26,366 nucleotides of DNA from Geosiphon pyriformis. Lineage: Eukaryota > Glomeromycota > Glomeromycetes > Archaeosporales > Geosiphonaceae. The translations under genes were made by a program, and so were the position numbers. The notes under the pieces are model-generated. The model saw nothing but the letters and a program-made list of their open reading frames with translations. It was not told the DNA's origin and ran no database searches. This document shows, piece after piece, positions 1 through 8,980 of the stretch. The number at the start of each line of letters is the position of its first letter. Positions within the stretch are counted from its first letter, which is position 1. The stretch covers positions 612,114 to 638,479 of the forward strand of contig JAAOMT010000599.1 of the NCBI GenBank assembly GCA_016748015.1. The letters are read 5' to 3'.

Positions 1-240
1 TTATTTCCCAATATTAAAACTACTGTATATATACATGTTTGTAGTTCTACGAGAAAATACTTTCTTTTTGATATTTCAACCTGGTGTTTGCTGCTATCAC
101 CAGTTGGTGTTGGCTGCTATTGTAAACTGGTGCTTGCCACTATCACGAGATGGTGTTTGCTACTATGTTAATCATTATCTTTCTAAGATTATTACTGTGC
201 TATATTATGATTGAATAGTTTGTATTATTTTTATGATTCT
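1..240. other. LINE-distal flank, no gene
   Basis: This stretch has no convincing gene. It holds the 23-bp tandem array at 81-172 and otherwise moderately AT-rich sequence. The endonuclease frame of the minus-strand LINE loses recognisable similarity at about 240-268, so this is either a diverged or rearranged part of that element or an unrelated flank. A 59-codon plus-strand frame (35-214) runs through the array, but nothing supports its expression. Confidence 0.5.
81..172. repeat. 23-bp tandem array, four diverged copies
   Basis: Four head-to-tail 23-bp units begin at 81, 104, 127 and 150. Each opens with a variant of NTGGTGTTTGCTGCTAT and has a variable last third. The copies differ at several positions, so the array is not a recent slippage product. 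Since 23 is not a multiple of three it does not encode a repeated peptide. It lies about 70 bp beyond the point where the LINE ORF2 frame fades. Confidence 0.8.
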
Positions 241-268
241 TTTTTGCTAAATTTTTAAACTGTAACAA

Positions 269-442
269 CACCCATACACCATCAAATTTGTTGACAATCC
301 AGAGATAAATCTTCCCTTTCAACTTTGATTCCATAAAAATAGAAACTAAAATGTCTTTTTCCTTATGTCAATGAATGATATCATTCTGTTTTACAGGATT
401 GTTCATTTCTTTAACATTACAAGTCACAATTTTTCAGATCAT
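269..442 (-). pseudogene. LINE ORF2 fragment: start of AP endonuclease
   Basis: The frame opens with ATG at 442-440 and reads MI*KIVTCNVKEMNNP onward. TCNVK matches the N-terminal Asn motif of the apurinic-like endonuclease (EN) of non-LTR elements, and FMESKLKGK (Glu codon 331-329) matches the catalytic Glu motif. EN nicks target DNA to prime reverse transcription. Two in-frame TGA codons, at 436-434 and 370-368, sit where Trp is expected in the family as I recall it. The fragment stops after about 58 codons, just past NKFDGVW, so the rest of EN and all of RT are missing. The ATG lies 5 nt after the ORF1 stop and in a different frame. Confidence 0.75.
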
Positions 443-447
443 ATTAC
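443..447 (-). promoter_or_regulatory. 5-nt ORF1-ORF2 spacer (stop-restart junction)
   Basis: On the minus strand the ORF1 stop TAA (450-448) is followed by GTAAT and then ATG (442-440) of the endonuclease frame. Such tight spacing suggests that ORF2 was translated by termination-reinitiation. This is inferred from layout only. Confidence 0.5.
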
Positions 448-2367
448 TTATTGAGAAAGAAGAGGGGTAGAAACTGAACTAGCATTGTTCATTTTAGCCA
501 AAAGGCTCATAACTGTGAGTAAAAGACTGTTCAATGTTTTCTCAATTTTTAAGATAATTGTAGGATCAAAAACCACCACTCCTGCAATAGTCTCACCACC
601 AGTGGCCACACCCAAATTTTCACTCATCACTATATCTGCCCCTTGATTTTGTGATGAAAGGGTTACCAATGGCTAATGTCCAGAGCTAAGCTGGGAAATC
701 ATTGGCTCAGGTGTGTTCAACCTTTTAGCCAGCATGTTAACATGCTCTGTGAGGCTGGTGAGACTGCACTCAAAAGTGGCAAACCTATCAATCAATTCCA
801 AAGACACCAGTGGGGTAGGTTTCATCTCCAAAGAGGAGCCAGCTTTCAACAAAATATTCTGACCAGGAGGAGGAAGAAAAAAAGACCCACCAGCAATTTG
901 TGCTCATAAAACATCACCAAAAAAAACAGGATGAACAACTGGAGCCAAGCATTTGGCATATATGACAGCCAGCCTACTTTTATCTGAGTCCAAAAGAGTT
1001 TTCTACAATAAAGCACCAGAAAAAACTTTCTTCTTTCCATCAACAGGACAAGCCAATAATGTATGGCCCAATTTCCTACATCCAGTACACTTGGCCAAAA
1101 CAAGATAAGACCAGCACAGATTGGCCCCTTTTAAAACAGACATGGTCTTTATCACAACATCCAAAGACTCAGCAAAATTAAAACAAACAGTAGTGCATTT
1201 GGTCTGGACATAAGAAACCAGATGACAGTCAATCACACAAGTTTTCTCATCCACAAAAGCAACATAATCTCAAATATCATGTGTGTTGGTTCCCATTGGC
1301 AGAGTGTACAAAAGAGCTTTGTAAACATCTCGCACATTCCATGATTCTTTGTCCATATTGAACCTAGTAACACGCACTGCATCTTTCCCAATCAGAATAG
1401 ACTATTTTGCCACAACCAAATCAGCATGATTAACCTGTTTAAATTCAACCACCACTTTTTGCCACAGCCCCACCAATTGCATTTTGATCAACTTAATTAA
1501 TCTGAACTTAGCTAGCACAGCATGTACAGCCTCTGTTCCAATTAGAATTTCCTTCAACATCACAGCCTGATTTGAACATCCAGATAATTTTTTAAAATTG
1601 GTATTTACCAAGATCTTTGCTTCTTTAGTCTTTTTTGAACCCTGCACCAAACTCAATTCAGAAGTGGATGTTGCTTTGATAATCCTAGCAAATTTTGAGG
1701 GAATAAAGGCCCCCCCAAAACCATTGATTTTAGAAAATAACTTTCTGATTACCATAAGCTTTTCCTGAGCAGATTTCCCAACAACATTGTCCAAACTAAT
1801 GTCCAAAGCAAAAAATTTTCTAACAGAAACATTGACCAAGTTTTTCAAAAGAGGGGGGAGAACCACAGGTTTGTCCAAGAGAATGTTATCACTATCATTA
1901 CCCAAAAAGTCAATCTTCCTTAGTGGTTTACCCAGTGCTTTCTTGGTCAGAATTTTTGAACTCTTAGGAGTTTGTTCCAAGTCTCTACCAGTAAGAATGC
2001 TATCTTTTCTATAATCAAAGCTAGTTTTCTCAACCAAAAATTTCTCTTTCATATTCACACTATCTGATTCAGTGGTATTACCTGTCTTAGAACCCCATGA
2101 ACAACCACTTGGTGCCTTAGCAGCAGCAAGTTTTTTATTACCTATATTATCTTCTAAAGCACCACTCCTTCTCTTTTTTCTAGACTTTGCAGACTTGACA
2201 CCAATGTTGAAACCATGCTCCATGATAAACTTGTTCAGAATGACAATATTAAAGCCAATGATAGTCTTGTAATCAAGCAAAACTGGTTTGGATTTAACAG
2301 ACTGAATGATAAAAAAACTTCTTTCAAAAAATACTTTAGCTCTTTTTTGGGAATTTGGAATAAACAA
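448..2367 (-). pseudogene. LINE ORF1 (gag-like RNA-binding protein), five in-frame stops
   Basis: One frame runs from 2367 to a TAA at 450-448, about 640 codons. It is interrupted by TAG 1404-1402, TGA 1272-1270, TAG 1005-1003, TGA 906-904 and TAG 675-673; there is no frameshift. Order of parts: a basic N-terminal region (KSRKKRR near 2190), a helical middle, an RRM-like segment around 1350-1570 (KMQLVGLWQKVVVEF), a CX2CX4HX4C zinc knuckle at 1089-1048 (CTGCRKLGHTLLAC), then two helical segments near the C terminus (LELIDRFATFECSLTSLTEH and IEKTLNSLLLTVMSLLAKM). RRM plus CCHC is the usual layout of type I LINE ORF1 proteins, which bind the element RNA. The stops sit mostly at expected Trp or Gln codons, consistent with transitions. 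The start is uncertain: 2367 is a TTG, and the first internal ATG is at 2223. Confidence 0.85.
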
Positions 2368-2370
2368 GAG

Positions 2371-3472
2371 AAAAAAATTTTCACAAAATTGGTTGTAAAT
2401 ATTTCAATAATATTTAAATTTTTATTAATTATAATAAAATCTTTTTTTTTAAAACAATATTTATATTTATTAATAATTAATTAACAAATATAATTTAAAA
2501 AATTTATTATTTTAAAATACAAAAAATTATCTAAAATATTATCACAAATTATTAATTATCAATTTTAATATTTGTAAATTTAATAATTTATAATTAAATA
2601 ATTAGCCAAAAATATTTTTAATATTTAAGAAAACCATTATTAATAATATTTTTTTTAATTTAAATTTGTTTAAAAGTTTTAAAGTTATATAGTTAAAGAT
2701 AATACAAAGTTTTATTTAAAATTTTTTAAAAAAATCAGTTTTAACTTTAAGTTCTTTTTAATTAATACATTTTATTTGTTTTAAATACTTTTAAAAATTG
2801 CTTTTTTTATATTAAACTTAATAGTTTTTTAGTTAATAAAATATTTATTTGGTTTTTTTTACAATAAAAATAGTTATAGTCTTATTATAATTAATTAAAA
2901 TATTATTTATTTGAAAAATTTTACTGAAAAAATTCAAAATAGACTGAGTTATAATTTGACTATTTTTAATTCAAATTATATTATTAACAAATATATTAAT
3001 TATTAAATAAATTGTTAAATTAGCTTTAGTTTTAATTTTTTTTAGTTTTGACAACAAATTTAATATTAATTTTAATAGTTTTACTTAATTTAATTAATGA
3101 AATTATGTTAAAAATTTAGAACAATAATATATTAAAAATTTTAAGATTTATAGTAAAATTGTATAATTATTTTTAATTATATATAAAAAAAAATATAACT
3201 ACTAATTACAAAATAAAAAAATAAAAAAAACTTAATTAAAAAAATAGATTACATAATATCTATTTATTAATTAGTTATATATATTATTAATAATATATAG
3301 TCTTAATTTGCTCAAGTAACAAACAAAAAATCTATTATATAGTTAAATCCTTATAAAAAAATACAGTTAAAATATGCAAATTATATTCTATTTTAAAGAT
3401 ATTTTATTATAAAATTTTATAATTATTATCAAATAAACTATATTTATTTATTAAATTAATTAATAATAATAA
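2371..3472. other. AT-rich, no gene seen
   Basis: About 1.1 kb of near-pure A/T sequence full of homopolymer runs. Six-frame reading shows only short frames of low-complexity Ile/Asn/Lys/Phe and no conserved motif. It is probably old transposon sequence decayed past recognition. Confidence 0.6.
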
Positions 3473-3528
3473 TTATTATTATTATTAAAATATTGATTAA
3501 TTATTATTATTATTAAAATATTGATTAA
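3473..3528. repeat. perfect 28-bp tandem duplication
   Basis: Two identical 28-bp units, 3473-3500 and 3501-3528, each ending TTAAAATATTGATTAA. Perfect identity in such decayed surroundings suggests a recent replication-slippage event. Confidence 0.85.
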
Positions 3529-3559
3529 TTATTACTTGTTTTTTTTGTTTTTATTTTTA

Positions 3560-3960
3560 TTTTTTTATATTTATATAATTTTTTTTAAGTAAATTTTAGT
3601 TTTTTATACTAAATTTTTTTTTGTTAATTGCTTTTCAAATATAATTACTTTTTTTTAATGTTTTATATGTTTTTGTAATTGTAATTATAATAGGTAAAGA
3701 TTTTTTTGATTTTTTTTTTAAGTTATTAATTGTATTGGTTTCAATTTAAGCATTAGCTAAAATTATATTTACAATTTTATTATTATTAAAATATTTTCAG
3801 TTGTTAATAATTCATCAACTACTACAGTATAATCTTTGAAATTTTTAACCAATTGTTGTGTATTTGATGATAAATTATTAAATATATTTATAGCAATTAA
3901 TGTTTCGAATTTTTGAATTTCTTATTTTTAATTATAAAAAATATATCTGTTTTTTGCCAA
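3560..3960 (-). pseudogene. possible gag-like coiled-coil remnant
   Basis: On the minus strand a broken frame reads SSNTQQLVKNFKDYTVVVDE near 3880-3820, then LLTTENILIIIKL and, after stops, TINNLKKK. The helical, polar character is unlike the surrounding low-complexity frames and recalls the coiled-coil N-terminal part of some Ty3/gypsy gag proteins. No protease or pol follows in this orientation. Family assignment is weak; it could be any decayed helical protein. Confidence 0.3.
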
Positions 3961-4129
3961 CAGTTTTGAATTGTAATAGGTACTACTTAAAATCATAATT
4001 AAATAACATAATTAATTGCTTGTTTTATATTTAATTTATTTCTAAAAAATAAATTAATATTAGATAAAATTATATAATATTTTTTTTTATTGTTTTATAA
4101 GTACAGTTTAATTACTATTTAATACAAAA

Positions 4130-4210
4130 AAACATATTAAGAGCTTTTAACTAAATATAATTTACATGCTTTCTACATATGACTAATTACTTGGACCAAT
4201 TAAAATCATA
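4130..4210 (-). other. 3' UTR of LINE remnant, shared with the element at 8958-11241
   Basis: After the ORF2 stop (4213-4211) the minus strand has 10 nt, then ATTGGTCCAAGTAATTAGTC and ATATGTAGAAAGCATG. The young element at 8958-11241 has, also 10 nt after its ORF1 stop, ATTGGGCTAAGTGTCTGATC and ACGTGTAGAAAACGCATG. I count about 22 of 31 matches over the ungapped part, with several of the mismatches being transitions. Confidence 0.55.
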
Positions 4211-4873
4211 TTATATACTTATTTGAATTGAAATTTTACTATTTAAACCTGAAAAAAACAAACAAGAACTCCAAAAACCAGCTAATGTTATATTAATTTT
4301 AAACAAATAAATAATACCACCCAACAATTAAGAAGACTTAGGACATAAAAGCTCGAAAATTACACTTGTATTATTAACCAAATTTTTGCTCTTCATATCT
4401 GCTCTAAACTTAGATTTAAAAGCCTATACTACAATTTTATAATACACAACAAATTTGCAAACAAATTCTACCAAAACCATAACTGTCTTTTTTTTATTCT
4501 TAAAAACCATCATCATCTTTTCTTATTACTTCTTTAAGACAAAACTTTTATTAAAAAGTTTATATAGATTAATATTTAACAAACTTAACAAAAAATCCTA
4601 AATAATTATTGACACTAAAAATTTGTTTGCTTTAACCAAAGCTTTTCAACAAGAAATCATCTTTTGTATTACATTTCTATAAGAGCTGGTATTGCTTAGA
4701 AATATAAATACATAATCAAAAAACTCTATTTTATTACAAATCAAACACAAAACATTAGAGTAACTTCTGTCATAGAGTCTCTTTTTAATGACAACTGGCA
4801 GCTTTTTATACACAGTTTTTATAAAATATGTGTGCAGACTTAAGGATGCTTTATCAGTGATGCCAGCACACAT
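4211..4873 (-). pseudogene. LINE ORF2 C-terminal region
   Basis: The open part (4873-4646) reads KKLPVVIKKRLYDRSYSNVL followed by CLICNKIEFFDYVFIF. CX2C is kept, but the His and Cys expected about 8 and 13 residues later are Tyr and Phe, so the C-terminal CCHC-type motif is destroyed. After stops and shifts, recognisable traces continue to WFLEFLF/SSCLFFSG near 4280-4250 and end at TAA 4213-4211. In LINE ORF2 proteins this region helps bind template RNA. It is part of the same decayed copy as the RNase H trace upstream. Confidence 0.7.
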
Positions 4874-5119
4874 ATAAGAATCTGAATGCCAAACTAATAT
4901 TGTGTACTGTTAATCAATAATACAAATAAATAAGTCAGCCATAATTTCAATACTAGAACCAGCCTCTTAGTTGGCACAATTAATTAATTCATAAATATTA
5001 TGCATAAAATAATAGACATTTTTTAATATTGCTTTGTTATCAATCAACAAAAACTTTTTATAAACACAATAAGCAAAAAACAAGTCAATGTAAACTGCAA
5101 CTTTTTTTAAAGCATTTGC

Positions 5120-5490
5120 TCAGTTATTTTTCATATTACCTAAATAGCCTTTGACTTTTACCCACCTGACTGTTAAATCTTTATTCTTAATTAAATTGAC
5201 AACATGTTTGTATTTCAACCAGCAGATATTATGAAAATCAGGCCACCAAAGCTCCAAATTAAAGATATATTTATTTATTACCACTTGACTATCTAAGTAC
5301 AAGACTACCAAACAGAATAAAAAAACACATTTCAAAGTCAATACAACTGCTTGTAATTCTGTTATTGTAAATAAAACCAAATTCTAAACTTTTATCCCAA
5401 TATCTAGATTAACATCTAAAAAATAAACTGTTGTTTCACAAGCCACAAAAAATAAACTTTTATTTTTTAAAGACCTATTAGTATAAACAT
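5120..5490 (-). pseudogene. LINE ORF2 RNase H domain (inactivated)
   Basis: The minus-strand frame reads FDVYTNRSLKNKS (about 5490), then TITELQAVVLTLKC, VVLYLDSQVVINKY and TVRWVKVKGYLG. These match the four acidic or His motifs of retroelement RNase H: YTDGS (now YTNRS), ELQA (Glu kept), SDSQ (now LDSQ, Asp kept) and VKGHSG (now VKGYLG). Thus the first Asp and the His are lost, by changes explicable as GAT to AAT and CAT to TAT. The enzyme would have removed RNA from the RNA-DNA hybrid. The domain is linked to neighbouring ORF2 traces in the same orientation. Confidence 0.8.
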
Positions 5491-5689
5491 CAAAACTTCT
5501 AGACCAAACTTAATGTAAATAGTTTTAAGCATCTAAGAAATTACTTGAATTTAAAACATCATTAAAATTATTAAACAACAATATTTAAAAAAACTTATAG
5601 CAGAAAACAGACATAAATTCAAAAGCAATAATAAACTAATATGACACTAAATCTCTTGAATTCAGTTTTTTCTAATGATAAAACATTTT

Positions 5690-5938
5690 CTAACTTACAA
5701 TTATCTCATGTTTGTCCAAAAGCCTATTACCAAAAACCATTTCATAGTACTTCAATAAATTAATCATATTATAATAACAAAAATTCTCCAAAATCACTAA
5801 CATTGAGAATCTGTCTGCATAACAAAAAGCACTAGATAAACTGTTAACAAAAAAGATTTTGTTGTTTAAAAAAAGTTTAACCAATTTCACCAAAAAATTG
5901 TTCACTGGGCTAACTCTTAATTTCACAGAAAATTGCAA
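5690..5938 (-). pseudogene. LINE ORF2 region between RT and RNase H
   Basis: An 82-codon open stretch reads KLRVSPVNNFLVKLVKLF and further on LLKYYEMVFGNRLLDKHE. It has no catalytic motif. I place it by order, and by resemblance to the region between RT and RNase H in ORF2 proteins of this LINE family as I know it. Traces of the same protein continue on the right. Confidence 0.6.
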
Positions 5939-6129
5939 AGAGTTTAAAGGTGTTCATTTTAAAACCTGTAAATCCAGAAAACAATGTTTAAATAACTTGC
6001 CAAGAATACCAGTAGTATTAGAAAAAGCTGTTACTAATACAATTTTATTCTTAATCTGTATTTGTTCAAACAATTTCAACTTATATAAAGATAAATAATA
6101 CAAGAATTTACCAAAAAAATCTCTTAATA

Positions 6130-6790
6130 GATTAGTTTTGGTCTTGAGTTTTTTTTATTAAAATGTTCCATTTGTTGCATATATTTTTTAAGATAAAACT
6201 AAATTGTGTCTTATAATTAACAATTAGCTATAGTATAACTGAAACCAAATATAAAAACTGTTTATTCAAAAAAGTTTTTTTCAACATCATATTAGAAAAA
6301 ATTTTATATCTGAATATACTTTGGCCAAACTGGACTTGAATAAACTTTTTGTTAAAAAAAAAATATTCAAATATTTGTATAATACACTTTTTTGCACAAT
6401 TATAATTAACAAGCCACTTATAGACAAAAAAGCAACTTTAATTTTCTGATTGATAGAAATAGTCACAGTTTTCTTATTGTTTATTAAAACATTATTAATA
6501 AAAAAAAACTTGCTAGCAATATTCTCTAAAAAAGTGGTAAAAAAACCTTATCTTGATTCAGATTATTATGTATTTTAGGCAAAAGCAACAAAAAAACTCA
6601 AGATTTTAGTTCTACTGAACAATTTACAGTTTTGGTTAACATAGCTTTTAATGCACAAAATAAATCTTATCAGATTTTTAGACTTTCTTAACCAATTACT
6701 ATTTTATCTTTTAAAAAATATCATGAAATCTACATTTGTCTAAAACTTACTACAACACAACAAATTTTTAAATTTAATAAACAGATTTGC
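6130..6790 (-). pseudogene. LINE reverse transcriptase palm and thumb (decayed)
   Basis: On the minus strand the frames give ILSFFVAFA*NT (about 6620-6570), where LINE RTs have the catalytic AFVDDT motif, then NIASKFFFINNVLINN, LSISGL, YLNIFF, SSLAKVYSDIKFF and LIVNYKTQFSFIL down to about 6150. The FVDD catalytic pair is now FA*N, so the polymerase is dead. Several short frameshifts separate the pieces. Upstream of about 6790 the similarity ends and a plus-strand gypsy trace begins. Exact edges are approximate. Confidence 0.7.
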
Positions 6791-8944
6791 AAAAAACATA
6801 ACATTTTAATACCAAATGTTTATATTCCTAAAAGAATGTAAAAATTCGAAGTTATTTTTTACAATTTCAATAAACACTCTATTATTTTATTAAATAAATT
6901 AGAAATTGGAATCATACATAGCAATATTTTCAAAAAAAAATTTTTTAAATTGTTTCTAATTTTATTAAAATTGTAAAACACATTCTTCTTTCAAATTCAA
7001 ATATTATCCCAAGCACCAAAAATTATCACATTATAGAAAAAAATATATCTCAAATCAACATAAGTTCTTTGAAACTTTAACAACAAAAACAATTAAAACA
7101 ATTAATTACCAAATATACTAATATATTTGCCAAAGATAACAATAATCTAAAAAAAACTAATATTATATAATATTAAATTTATACTAAAGATGTCTTACTT
7201 AAACAATAATAAGCATATTAAGTCTTATCTTCTAATCACCAATTTATCAAGAAAAAAGTTCAATAGATACTTAATAATGGTCTTATTCAATTATTAAAAA
7301 GCCTTTGGATCTTATCAGTAGTCTTTGTAAAAAAAAAAAATTAGATTTTGTGTTAACTATTATTAATTAAATAATCTCATAATTAAAAATATATATCTCT
7401 TATTCAGAATCAACAACATGTTAAATGCTTTAAGAAAAGTCAAGTTTTTTTCCTCTTTAAACTTAGAAAACAAATATTGGCAAATTAAAATAGATCTTAA
7501 AGACTGTTTTAAAACAGTCTTTATTATTTAAGAAAAAAACTACAAATTTAATATTATGTCTTTTGAACTTTGCAATATACCAACAATATTTTAACAACTT
7601 ATGAATATTATATATAAAAAACTTTTATGGTAATTAGTAGTTATTTATCTTGATAATACTAATGTGTACTTCTCAATATTCAAAACTTATTTAATTTATT
7701 TATAAGAAGTTTTTTAATAATTATAAAAAGTAAAATTAAAATTAAACATCAAAAAATATTATTTCAAAAAAACAAGCTTAATTTTTCTTAAACATATTAT
7801 GAGCAAAGATAAAGTCCAATCTAATTCAGGAATATTTAATACTATTAAAAATTTTTAAGTTCTTTGAAATAACACAGAATTAAAAAAAATCATAGAATTA
7901 ATCTCTTATTATTGAAAATTTATTAAAAAATTCTCCAAAATTGTCAAACTACTCAATTATTTAATTAATAAAGATATAAAATACCAATAGATCCCAGTTT
8001 AACAACAAGCATTTAATACTTTTAAAGAAAAACTTATCACAGCTTCAATTCTAGTCTACTCTGATTTCAGTAAAAAATTTCAGTTAGCTATTAATGTTTT
8101 TTATATAGCTTTTAGTATTATTCTATTACAATTAAATAACAATAACAATAAACAAATAATTACTTATACTAATAAAACTCTCAAACTAATTAAACTTAAA
8201 TATCAATTTATTTAATTAAAAACAGCAGTAGTTATCTGAACTTTTAAATACTTTCAATACTTAAAAGAAAAAAAAATTGACATTATTATTAATAATATTG
8301 GTCTTAAATAACTTAATAAAAAAGAATTTAAACTTAGTACCAAACAATTTTGATAAACTGATTTCTTAGCTAATTACAAATATATTGTGTATTGCAAACT
8401 TAAAAAATTACATACTAATGTTAATAGTCTTTTAAAAATAAAACGAAATTAACACTAATACCAATATTACTATCATCTATTAGCTTAATAACAATAAACA
8501 ATCAACAATAAATTTTAAAAACTATAACAATATCAAAAACTATTTGAAAACTCTTATTATGCCAGAAAATTGGTCTTTAATTAAAAAGCATTAATTACAA
8601 TACTAATTAAAACAATATTTTCTTTATTACAACAAAATTTATTACTAAAATTATAGAAATCTAACTAATTTATTTAGATTAATCTAAGAAAATAAAAAAA
8701 AACCATTTTTTATAATATGCATACAGATCTATTTTTAGCATACCTAGAAAAAAATAATATAATTCAAAGAATACTTAAATATTATTTTTGGTTATATATA
8801 CAAAAAAACATTTTATAATATATAAAATTATGTGATAGTTATTAAAAAAGAAAAAAAATTCATCTCACTAAATCTTTAAATCCAATTAAAGTTGAACAAT
8901 TTTTTAACAAATTAGAAATTAATTTAATTAAATCACTTTTTATT
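6790..8944 (+). pseudogene. Ty3/gypsy pol, first part (RT, RNase H, start of integrase)
   Basis: Plus-strand traces in order: a pre-RT linker (NILIPNVYIPKRM, then LITKYTNIFAKDNNNL near 7110), RT (7399-7760: LNALRKVKFFSSLNLENKYW, FNIMSFELCN, VVIYLDNTNVYF), connection region (FLKHIMSKDK, ISYY*KFIKKFSKI), RNase H (about 8040-8450: DFSKKFQLAINVF, IITYTNKTL, LHTNVNSLLKI), and the integrase zinc-binding and core start (RILKYYFWLY, CDSY*K, NPIKVEQFFNKLEINLIKSL). The protein order RT-RNH-IN marks Ty3/gypsy. Catalytic residues are altered: YLDD to YLDN, RNase H Asp to Asn, integrase Cys to Tyr and Asp to Asn. Many stops are present. The frame is cut at 8945 by the LINE-derived insertion and resumes at 11255. 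Confidence 0.85.
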
Positions 8945-8957
8945 ACAACTCAAAAAA
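8945..8957 (+). repeat. target-site duplication, left copy
   Basis: ACAACTCAAAAAA, identical to 11242-11254. It flanks the young ORF1 element. Removing the element and one copy rejoins the integrase codons ATT ACA ACT CAA AAA ATT. Length and A-richness fit target-primed reverse transcription. Confidence 0.85.
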
Positions 8958-8980
8958 AAACTCTTTGTCTTCTTAATTTT

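Larger units (their letters stand above)
240..2370 (-). mobile_element. non-LTR (LINE-like) retrotransposon, ORF1 plus start of ORF2
   Basis: Reading on the minus strand, the element runs from about 2370 through a full-length ORF1 to its stop at 448, and into an ORF2 endonuclease that fades near 240-268. The whole ORF1 stays in one frame, and its composition is clearly less AT-rich than the flank above 2370. The upstream edge is marked by a switch to almost pure A/T sequence; no start ATG survives there. No reverse transcriptase follows, so the element is truncated or rearranged on its 3' side. I see no target-site duplication. It seems younger than the other LINE remnant at 4130-6790, because both frame and composition are better kept. 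Confidence 0.8.
4130..6790 (-). mobile_element. 5'-truncated LINE remnant (3' half of ORF2 plus 3' UTR)
   Basis: Minus-strand traces follow the expected order of a LINE ORF2: RT palm (about 6790-6270), post-RT region (5938-5690), RNase H (about 5490-5120), C-terminal Cys motif (4873-4646), the last ORF2 residues and a stop (4213-4211), then a 3' UTR. The endonuclease and RT fingers are absent and the plus-strand Ty3/gypsy trace begins where this one ends, so the truncation at about 6790 looks like the usual 5' truncation of target-primed reverse transcription. Composition is far more AT-rich than the LINE at 240-2370. Confidence 0.75.

Noticed and set aside
35-214. 59-codon plus-strand ORF through the 23-bp array
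   Set aside because: No motif; repeat units shift frame within it; likely chance.
676-1103. Plus and minus ORFs of 77 and 85 codons within the left LINE
   Set aside because: Other frames across the ORF1 pseudogene; the ORF1 frame itself explains the sequence.
448-2367. Alternative genetic code (TGA or TAG as Trp) to explain the stops
   Set aside because: TAG, TGA and TAA all occur, at Trp, Gln and other positions, and catalytic residues are also lost, so mutation fits better.
1787-2484. Plus-strand ORFs of 66-89 codons
   Set aside because: Antisense to ORF1, low-complexity at the end, no motif.
3473-3528. CRISPR-like repeat
   Set aside because: Direct tandem duplication without spacers in a eukaryotic-type repeat region.
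5859-6098. 79-codon plus-strand ORF
   Set aside because: Antisense to the ORF2 region between RT and RNase H.
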